Source of the DNA: Pseudomonadota bacterium | Lineage (GTDB): Bacteria; Myxococcota; Polyangia; Polyangiales; Polyangiaceae | Direction: 5' to 3' | DNA: 11,452 nt | Assembly (NCBI GenBank): GCA_023419055.1 | Contig: JAEZYO010000221.1 | Location: forward strand, 1 to 11,452 | Shown: one piece after another, positions 6,072 through 11,452 of the stretch | Layout: each line of letters begins with the position of its first letter | Numbering within the stretch: the stretch's first letter is position 1 | The notes under the pieces: generated by a model | What the model saw: the letters and a program-made list of their open reading frames with translations, nothing else | Told to the model about the DNA's origin: nothing | The model's database searches: none | Program-made: the position numbers and the translations under genes

Positions 6072-7370
6072 ATGGGGAATCGAAGTCATCTCGTGCAAGC
6101 TGCTGCGCCGGGGCAACTGCTCTCGGCCGTCGTTTTCGCCTTCTGCTTGATCGCGAGCTGCGAAGGGGTGAGTCGGCACCCGCTGACACGTGCGACGGAT
6201 GGGATGGGCGGGGCTACCGCGAACGGCTCCGCTACGACATCGATCGGTTCGGGCGGCGGAGCGGGTGCGCTCCCTTCCGAGCACGGTCCCGCGAGCGGTG
6301 GTCGCGAAGGCGAACCGCCGCCGGGCGGCGAGGGCGGCGGCCTGTATTTTCCCGATCCGGAGGCGGGCGGCGGAGCTGCGGGCCAGGGCGTCACGGGCGG
6401 AGGCGGCAATGAGGGCGATGGCGTTGTCGGTGAAGGCGGAAGCGCGGGCGAAAGCGTCATTTCCGAAGGCGGTAGTGCAGGCGATGACCCCACGGGTGGC
6501 GGCAACGCCGGCGAGGACGGGGGAGCTGGTGGAGGCGGTCGAATTTTCACTCGCTGTTCCTCGAAGGCACCTTTCGGAATACCAGAGCGCGTACTCGGTC
6601 TGCCCGATGGCGCGGTTCGGCTGCGGTTGAATCCGAGCGAGACGGTCGGCTACTACGCGCGGTTTCCGATCACGAGCTCGTACGCCGACCTCGAGGTCAC
6701 GAAGCGAGCGAGTCGCAGCGACGCTTTTTCGACCGGCATCTCGCTCAACACGAACGACAGCGGCTGGGACTTCACGCCCACGCTCCCCAGCGACGGTTCG
6801 ATCATCTACTTCGAGAGCAGGGCCAATGACCTCACCTGGAGGATCCATCAGAGCGTGTGGGATCCCGGACAGCAGGCGTTCGGCTCGGTCGATCTCGTCG
6901 CCGGATTGGGCGCCGGCGGCAACCATGGCGCCGATGGCGCTCCCTACATTTTACCCTCCGGCGAGGTCCTCTACTTCCACAGCGATCGCTTCGGAATGGG
7001 CATCATGCGCGCCGAGCGGATCGGGACCTCCTTCGCGCGCGTGAAGACCGTGCCCATCACGTTCCCGCAGGGCCTCATCTTCACGGCATCCTGCCCGGTG
7101 GTGTCCCCGGACGAACTCACGATCTACTTCACGGCTCAAGACAGCGCGGGGCGGACGGACGTCTGGACGGCGACGCGCACGAACGCCACCGGGCCTTTCG
7201 GTGAAGCCGCACCGGTGCTCGAAGTCAACCGCGCCACCACCAATGAAGTGCCGAGCTTCATCTCGGAAGATGGTTGCCGCCTCTACTTCGATCGGAACTC
7301 GAACGTGCCGTTCCACTGGACGCCTCCGGGGAACTCTTTCGTCGCGGAGCGGGAGCCCGACAGCGAGTGA
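6072..7370 (+). CDS. Lipoprotein with Gly-rich linker and PD40-type beta-propeller repeats
   Basis: 432 residues from ATG 6072, chosen because AGGGGA (6060-6065) lies 6 nt upstream; an ATG at 6039 lacks such a site. A signal peptide ends in the lipobox IASC, with C30 as the lipidated residue. Residues ~44-156 are a Gly/Ser/Ala/Glu-rich linker with EGGSAG repeats, a design common in myxobacterial surface lipoproteins. The rest (~160-432) carries WD40-like PD40 (TolB-type) units, each a short aromatic strand after a Ser/Asp-rich turn: SDGSIIYFESRAND, SGEVLYFHSDR, PDELTIYFTAQDSAGRTDVW and EDGCRLYFDRNS. Only about four units are clear, so the propeller may be small or divergent. Likely anchored to the outer membrane, binding a protein or glycan; no enzyme motif is seen. 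It follows the caspase gene by 86 bp on the same strand and may share its transcript. Confidence 0.85.
   Translation: MGNRSHLVQAAAPGQLLSAVVFAFCLIASCEGVSRHPLTRATDGMGGATANGSATTSIGSGGGAGALPSEHGPASGGREGEPPPGGEGGGLYFPDPEAGGGAAGQGVTGGGGNEGDGVVGEGGSAGESVISEGGSAGDDPTGGGNAGEDGGAGGGGRIFTRCSSKAPFGIPERVLGLPDGAVRLRLNPSETVGYYARFPITSSYADLEVTKRASRSDAFSTGISLNTNDSGWDFTPTLPSDGSIIYFESRANDLTWRIHQSVWDPGQQAFGSVDLVAGLGAGGNHGADGAPYILPSGEVLYFHSDRFGMGIMRAERIGTSFARVKTVPITFPQGLIFTASCPVVSPDELTIYFTAQDSAGRTDVWTATRTNATGPFGEAAPVLEVNRATTNEVPSFISEDGCRLYFDRNSNVPFHWTPPGNSFVAEREPDSE
6432..6484 (+). repeat. Imperfect 33-bp tandem repeat in the Gly-rich linker
   Basis: GAAGGCGGAAGCGCGGGCGA (6432-6451) recurs with three changes at 6465-6484, 33 bp further on. 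It encodes two EGGSAG units, 11 residues apart, in the linker of the lipoprotein. The period keeps the frame, so linker length could vary between strains. Confidence 0.6.
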
Positions 7371-7376
7371 TCGAGA

Positions 7377-7406
7377 GGGCGGGCACGAGATCACCCGTAC
7401 CCGCCC
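7377..7406. terminator. GC-rich hairpin between convergent genes
   Basis: GGGCGGG (7377-7383) pairs perfectly with CCCGCCC (7400-7406). It sits in the 65-bp gap between the stop of the plus-strand lipoprotein gene and the stop of the minus-strand lectin-like gene, the place for a shared two-way terminator. No T-tract follows on either side, so it is not a standard intrinsic terminator. Confidence 0.45.
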
Positions 7407-7435
7407 GTCCGTCGGCTTGCGCCTCGATCAAGAGC

Positions 7436-8437
7436 TCACTGCCAGCGATTGATCCAGAAGGCGTTGTCCGTGCCCTTACCCACGACGGCTAGCCTGCCGC
7501 TCGAGCTGCCGATGTTGGCCGCGATCGCGGGCGGGGAGGTGAACACCCCGAAAGGAATCTGGGACCAACCGGCGGTGGCTCCGGTGCTCGGGTTCGCCGT
7601 GGCGACCCACATGAAGTCGTCGGTGCCCCTACCCGCCAACTCCACGTTCGAGCCGTGGAAGCTGATGGCGGGCGCGCCCTTGAAGATGCCCGCCCCCACC
7701 TTCTTCCAGGACGAGGCCCAAGTGTTGCCGTTGTTCGTGGAGGAGATGATCCAGAATGCGTCGTCCGTCCCCTTGGCCGCCACGACCAAGGTACCACTCT
7801 TCGCCGTGATGGCTGGCTCCGACGTCACGGCGCCGATGGGGATGTCATCCCAGGCGGTCCAGCCGGTGTTGTCGAAGCCGCCGCTCACGTCGGTGCGAGT
7901 CCAGTACACCTTGTTGTCCGACTTTCGCGCGGCCACGAACACGTAGGGAGCCATATAGACGATGGCTGGAGCCGTGTTGAAGGTGGTGCCGTTGATCCGG
8001 GACCAGCCGACGAAGCTCGAATGCCCTCCATTGGTCCAGTTGACCCAGATCGCGTTGTCACCGCCCTTCGCCACGACGATCCGCTGCGAGCCGACGATGG
8101 TCGCCGCGGGCTTCGACGTCAGCACGCCACCGAGCGACGACCACCCGCTCCAGCTGCCCGAGATCGCGTTGTAGTAGTTGTAGTAGATGGCGTTATCGAG
8201 GCCGCGACCGTAAGACTCCAGAGTCTCTGCGGTCGAGCCCACGCTCACGAGAGCCGGCGCCGAGTTGAACGTCCCGGGCGGGATCTGCGCCCAGCCCGTG
8301 AACTTCGACGTATCGAGCAGCTCCTCGACCTCGCCGATGGTTTCATGTTCCTGGTACCCGTCTTCTGCGCCACAGCCCGTGTGAGCCAAGAGAGCGACCA
8401 TTCCCAAAAGCCAGGTGAACCTTTTCATGCTCTTCAT
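7436..8437 (-). CDS. Secreted lectin-like protein with six propeller repeats, probable lipoprotein
   Basis: 333 residues from ATG 8437, which has AAAGGA 8 nt upstream; the longer open frame back to 8539 lacks a site. The signal sequence (KRFTWLLGMVALLAHTGC) ends at C22, a likely lipidation site, though His at -3 is unusual for a lipobox. From residue ~47 to the end there are six repeats of about 45 residues, each pairing a GW...F.S.PA module (GWAQIPPGTFNSAPAL) with a strand of the type KGTDNAFWI. The chain starts with the first kind of module and ends with the second, as in a propeller closed by joining its two ends. The repeat resembles the PLL-type fucose-binding lectins and related sialidase-like propellers, but those usually have seven blades. 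No catalytic residues were recognised, so binding of surface glycan is the best guess. Convergent with the PD40 lipoprotein gene and divergent from the flavoprotein gene. Confidence 0.85.
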   Translation of the reverse strand: MKSMKRFTWLLGMVALLAHTGCGAEDGYQEHETIGEVEELLDTSKFTGWAQIPPGTFNSAPALVSVGSTAETLESYGRGLDNAIYYNYYNAISGSWSGWSSLGGVLTSKPAATIVGSQRIVVAKGGDNAIWVNWTNGGHSSFVGWSRINGTTFNTAPAIVYMAPYVFVAARKSDNKVYWTRTDVSGGFDNTGWTAWDDIPIGAVTSEPAITAKSGTLVVAAKGTDDAFWIISSTNNGNTWASSWKKVGAGIFKGAPAISFHGSNVELAGRGTDDFMWVATANPSTGATAGWSQIPFGVFTSPPAIAANIGSSSGRLAVVGKGTDNAFWINRWQ

Positions 8438-8625
8438 ACACGTGTTCCTTTCCGCGAACGCGGCCTTCCAAGACGCCCCCTTTGGCGCCTGATGGCTGAT
8501 ACGCGCGCCGCGGAATTCCCGGTCGCCATTTCCGGTCAACGATTTTGCGGTCGCGCGCCGGCGAAAAGGGCGACCAGAGCGCCGCGCCCGCGCGTAAGGG
8601 CGAGCGCCGTCGCGTGCGCGCTTGC

Positions 8626-8631
8626 TACAAC
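8626..8631 (+). promoter_or_regulatory. Possible -10 element for leaderless transcription of the 8638 gene
   Basis: TACAAC ends 6 bp before the GTG start at 8638, and no Shine-Dalgarno sequence is present in between or just before. That spacing would place transcription start on or next to the start codon. The match to TANNNT is imperfect and no -35 box is visible 17 bp upstream. Confidence 0.25.
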
Positions 8632-8637
8632 TGACGC

Positions 8638-9732
8638 GTGCAGTCGCTCGACGTCGTCGTGATCGGAGGAGGCGTGGTAGGTCTCGCCGCAGCGCGAGCG
8701 CTCGCGCTGCGCGGGCGGGAGGTCGTGCTCGTGGAGGCCGAGCCGACGCTCGGCAGTCACGGCAGCTCGCGGAACTCCGAGGTCATCCACGCAGGGATCT
8801 ACTACCCGACCGGATCGCTCAAGGCGCGCACCTGCGTGAGCGGCAAGCTCAGCCTGTACGCGTACTGCGAGGCGCGAGGCGTGCAGACGCGACGTCTCGG
8901 CAAGCTCATCGTAGCGACGAGCGACGATGAGCTCGCGGTGCTCGAGCGGCTTCGGGCTCGGGCGCTCGCGAACGGAGTCGACGATCTCGTGGCGCTCACC
9001 GCGCAAGAGCTCCGCGAACGTGAGCCCGCGGTGCGCGCGGTCGGAGCCCTGTGGTCACCGAGCACGGGGATCGTCGACAGCCACGGGTTCATGGAAGCGC
9101 TGCGCCGAGATCTCGAAGGGCTCGGTGGCGCGGCGGTCACGAGAACTCCGGTGCTCGCTGGTGAGGTCGGCGCGCTGGGCATCGAGCTTGCGCTCGGCGG
9201 GGAAGAGCCGGCGCGAGTGCGCGCGCGGGCCGTCGTCAACGCCGCGGGGCTCTGGGCGCCCGCGGTCGCTCGCAGCCTGAAGGGGCTTTCGCCGCAGACG
9301 ATCCCCGCGCAGCGCTTCGCCAAAGGGCACTACTTCTCGCTGTCGGGGCGGAGCCCCTTTTCTCACCTCGTGTATCCGGTGCCGGTCCCCGGCGCGCTCG
9401 GGATTCATGTGACGCTCGACCTCGCAGGGCAAGCGCGGTTCGGGCCGGACATCGAGTGGAGCGATTCGATCGACTACGCGGTCGACGAAAGCCGCGCCGA
9501 ACTCTTCTACGAGGCGATCCGGCGCTACTATCCTGCCCTGGCAGACGGCGCGCTCCTACCGGGCTACACCGGGATACGCTCGAAGCTCGTCGGCGGAGCC
9601 GAAAAAGCTGACTTCGTCGTGCAGGGTCGGGACGAGCACGGGGTCGCGGGGCTCGTGAACCTGTACGGCATCGAGTCTCCGGGGCTCACGAGCTCGCTCG
9701 CTCTCGCCGAGCTCGTCGCAGACGAGCTTTAG
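8638..9732 (+). CDS. lhgO: L-2-hydroxyglutarate oxidase family FAD-dependent oxidoreductase
   Basis: 364 residues of the DAO fold. The N-terminal FAD-binding strand-turn-helix is VVVIGGGVVGLAAARAL with the GGGVVG at 10-15, and E33 ends the second strand. Then comes SHGSSRNSEVIHAGIYYPTGSLKA (about 40-63), the hallmark of the L-2-hydroxyglutarate oxidase/dehydrogenase group. Towards the end GIRSKL, DFVVQG and NLYGIESPGLTSS (about 342-354) close the FAD/substrate site as in that family. The enzyme oxidises L-2-hydroxyglutarate to 2-oxoglutarate, removing a by-product of central metabolism and passing electrons to quinone or oxygen. It is slightly shorter than the ~400-residue E. coli protein, but no motif is missing. 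A related 2-hydroxy-acid or amino-acid oxidase role cannot be excluded. Start GTG 8638 gives an ideal N-terminus but lacks a clear ribosome-binding site. It stands alone, divergent from the lectin-like gene. Confidence 0.88.
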   Translation: MQSLDVVVIGGGVVGLAAARALALRGREVVLVEAEPTLGSHGSSRNSEVIHAGIYYPTGSLKARTCVSGKLSLYAYCEARGVQTRRLGKLIVATSDDELAVLERLRARALANGVDDLVALTAQELREREPAVRAVGALWSPSTGIVDSHGFMEALRRDLEGLGGAAVTRTPVLAGEVGALGIELALGGEEPARVRARAVVNAAGLWAPAVARSLKGLSPQTIPAQRFAKGHYFSLSGRSPFSHLVYPVPVPGALGIHVTLDLAGQARFGPDIEWSDSIDYAVDESRAELFYEAIRRYYPALADGALLPGYTGIRSKLVGGAEKADFVVQGRDEHGVAGLVNLYGIESPGLTSSLALAELVADEL

Positions 9733-9888
9733 CAGTGTGCCTGTGGGCCCGCGAGCCGAGTGTGCCCGCCTGACACGGTGGGCCTAGTTGTCGCAGAAGG
9801 CACGCGGCCAGACGCCACAAAACAGTGCCGGAGCGACGGAACGGTAGTTGCAGTGAAGCGCCCGCAACCTGCTGCTGAGGCCCTCCTT

Positions 9889-11452
9889 ATGAAGATTCTT
9901 CCCGGCTCTCCTCACCCACTCGGCGCTACCTGGGACGGCGAAGGGGTCAATTTTGCCCTATTTTCTGCGCACGCGAGCGCAGTCGAGCTCTGCTTGTTCG
10001 ACGAGGAGGGCGGGGAGACACGGCTGCCCGTCCAGCAACAAACGGATTTCGTCTGGCACCTCTACGTTCCAGGGATCCAGCTCGGGCAGCGGTACGGATA
10101 CCGGGTGCACGGTCCGTACGATCCGGAGCGCGGTCATCGCTTCAACCCGGAGGTCGTGCTGCTCGATCCCTACGCGCGCGCGCTCGACGGCGTCGAACGC
10201 TGGGATCAGGGTTGTTTCGCCTACGAGCTCGGGCACGAAGCGGGCGATCTGAAGCGCGCGGATCGGCCCGCCCTCGGCGCGCCGCGAGGCGTCGTGATCA
10301 ATCCCAGCTTCGACTGGGAGGATGACGCGTCCCCCCAGACTCCGCTCCGCCGCTCGGTCATCTACGAGGCCCACGTCCGCGGTCTCACCAAGCTGCACCC
10401 GGACGTCCCCGAGCCGCTGCGGGGCACCTACGCGGGCGTCGCCCACCCGGCGGTCATCGGCTACCTGCGAGATCTCGGCGTCACCGCGATCGAGCTGATG
10501 CCGGTCCACGCCTTCGTCGACGACAAGGTGCTGCTCGACCGGGGATTGAGGAACTACTGGGGCTACAACTCGATAGGCTTCTTCGCTCCGGACGTGCGCT
10601 ACCGCTCGACGAACGAGCTTGGCGGCGAGGTGCGCGAGTTCAAGCAGATGGTGAAGGCGCTGCACCGCGCCGGCATCGAGGTGATCCTCGACGTCGTCTA
10701 CAATCACACGGCGGAGGGGAACCACCTCGGCCCGACCTTCAGCATGAAGGGCATCGACAACGCGACCTACTACCGGCTGGTCGCGGATGATCCGCGCTAC
10801 TATTTCGACTACACCGGGACGGGGAACACGCTCAACGTGCGGAGCCCACAGGTGCTGGCGCTCATCATGGACTCCCTGCGCTACTGGGCGTCCGAGATGC
10901 ACGTGGACGGCTTCCGCTTCGATCTCGCGTCCGCGCTCGCCCGGCAGCTCCACGACGTGGATCAGCTCTCGAGCTTCTTCACGCTGATTCATCAGTCGCC
11001 GACGCTGCGGCAGCTGAAGCTCATCGCCGAGCCGTGGGACGTCGGCGCGGGCGGCTACCAGGTCGGCAACTTTCCGGTGCGCTGGGCGGAGTGGAACGGG
11101 CGTTATCGGGATGCGATCCGCGCGCTCTGGCGCGGCGACCACGGCGTCATGGGCGAGGTGGGCTACCGCCTGACGGGTAGCAGCGATCTCTACGAGAGCG
11201 GCGGCCGGCGTCCCTCCGCGAGCGTCAACCTGGTGACGGCGCACGACGGCTTCACGCTACGCGACCTGGTCTCTTACAATCACAAGCACAACGAAGCCAA
11301 CGGCGAGGGCAACCGGGACGGGAACGACAACGAGCACTCGAACAACTGCGGCGCGGAGGGCCCGACCGACGACGTGTCGGTCAATGAGCTCCGGCGCCGG
11401 CAGCAGCGCAACTTGCTCGCGACCATGGTCTTCTCGCAGGGCACGCCCATGA
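9889..11452 (+). CDS. glgX: Glycogen debranching enzyme GlgX, 3' end outside window
   Basis: 521 residues are present and the frame is open at the right edge; GlgX proteins are usually near 700, so the C-terminal quarter is missing. Residues ~8-100 are a CBM48-type N-terminal domain ([20 protein letters not shown]). The GH13 barrel follows, with YEAHVRGLT (159-167), region I DVVYNH (268-273), region II DGFRFD with nucleophile D345, region III IAEPWD with acid/base E381, and region IV TAHD with transition-state D453. NYWGYNS (222-228) and the [21 protein letters not shown] run (468-488) are typical of GlgX and TreX. The enzyme hydrolyses alpha-1,6 branch points of phosphorylase-trimmed glycogen in the cytoplasm. 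GAGG lies 9 nt before ATG 9889. A 156-bp gap separates it from the preceding gene, so it probably has its own promoter, though none was convincing. Confidence 0.95.
   Translation, partial: MKILPGSPHPLGATWDGEGVNFALFSAHASAVELCLFDEEGGETRLPVQQQTDFVWHLYVPGIQLGQRYGYRVHGPYDPERGHRFNPEVVLLDPYARALDGVERWDQGCFAYELGHEAGDLKRADRPALGAPRGVVINPSFDWEDDASPQTPLRRSVIYEAHVRGLTKLHPDVPEPLRGTYAGVAHPAVIGYLRDLGVTAIELMPVHAFVDDKVLLDRGLRNYWGYNSIGFFAPDVRYRSTNELGGEVREFKQMVKALHRAGIEVILDVVYNHTAEGNHLGPTFSMKGIDNATYYRLVADDPRYYFDYTGTGNTLNVRSPQVLALIMDSLRYWASEMHVDGFRFDLASALARQLHDVDQLSSFFTLIHQSPTLRQLKLIAEPWDVGAGGYQVGNFPVRWAEWNGRYRDAIRALWRGDHGVMGEVGYRLTGSSDLYESGGRRPSASVNLVTAHDGFTLRDLVSYNHKHNEANGEGNRDGNDNEHSNNCGAEGPTDDVSVNELRRRQQRNLLATMVFSQGTPM

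Noticed and set aside
5970..6926. 318-codon open frame on the minus strand, and a Pro-rich frame at 6086-6550
   Set aside because: Both are shadows of the Gly-rich linker of the lipoprotein gene; Gly codons read as Pro or Ala/Arg on the other strand.
7655..8662. 335-codon open frame on the plus strand
   Set aside because: Antisense to the lectin-like gene, which has clear repeats, a signal peptide and a ribosome-binding site on the minus strand.
9733..9888. Promoter for glgX
   Set aside because: TTGTCG at 9788-9793 has no acceptable -10 partner at the right distance, and repeats of TAGTTG and GTGGGCC in the gap are too short to mean anything.
9958..11244. 428-codon open frame on the minus strand
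   Set aside because: It lies wholly antisense to glgX, whose plus-strand frame carries all GH13 motifs. Its Arg/Val/Glu-rich content is the usual mirror of GC-rich codons.

Overview
The window is GC-rich, gene-dense bacterial chromosome. The style of the genes suggests a Gram-negative delta-type bacterium, most likely a myxobacterium of the Polyangia/Sorangium kind. The grounds are the secreted caspase-like peptidase beside an ECF sigma factor, a lipoprotein with a very long Gly-rich linker ahead of beta-propeller repeats, a lectin-like propeller lipoprotein, and strong G/C third-position bias. This placement is inference from gene content; there is no rRNA or other marker. I see no tRNA, CRISPR array, insertion sequence or integrase.

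Layout. (1) Positions 1-1284, minus strand: a two-gene operon with a very good sigma70-type promoter at 1256-1284. It encodes a ferritin-like di-iron protein, then an FAD-dependent desaturase/amine-oxidase-like protein that runs off the left edge. A 15-bp tandem repeat forms the tail of the ferritin-like protein. Direct and inverted repeats sit upstream of the promoter. (2) 1345-1762: no gene seen. (3) 1763-2426, minus strand: an unrecognised protein split by a one-base frameshift near 2066. (4) 2427-2982: no gene seen; the last 240 bases are relatively AT-rich and probably regulatory. (5) 2983-5985, plus strand: three overlapping genes, an ECF sigma factor, a single-pass membrane protein with a DUF4384-like outer domain, and a secreted caspase-fold peptidase with an EF-hand-like loop and a C-terminal region that looks like an outer-membrane beta-barrel. 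A PD40-type lipoprotein (6072-7370) follows 86 bp later. (6) 7436-8437, minus strand, convergent: a lipoprotein with six lectin-type propeller repeats. (7) 8638-9732, plus strand: an L-2-hydroxyglutarate oxidase family flavoprotein. (8) 9889 to the right edge, plus strand: glycogen debranching enzyme GlgX, cut by the window end.

The most interesting part is 2983-7370. The overlaps (14 bp, then 4 bp) imply that sigma factor, membrane protein and caspase are co-translated. A reasonable model is an envelope-signalling unit: the membrane protein holds or senses for the sigma factor, and the peptidase acts in the periplasm or at the outer membrane, possibly with the propeller lipoprotein. Sigma/DUF4384/caspase neighbourhoods are, to my knowledge, known in myxobacteria. 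The fused barrel-like C-terminus and the absence of a zinc-finger anti-sigma domain are the parts worth checking.
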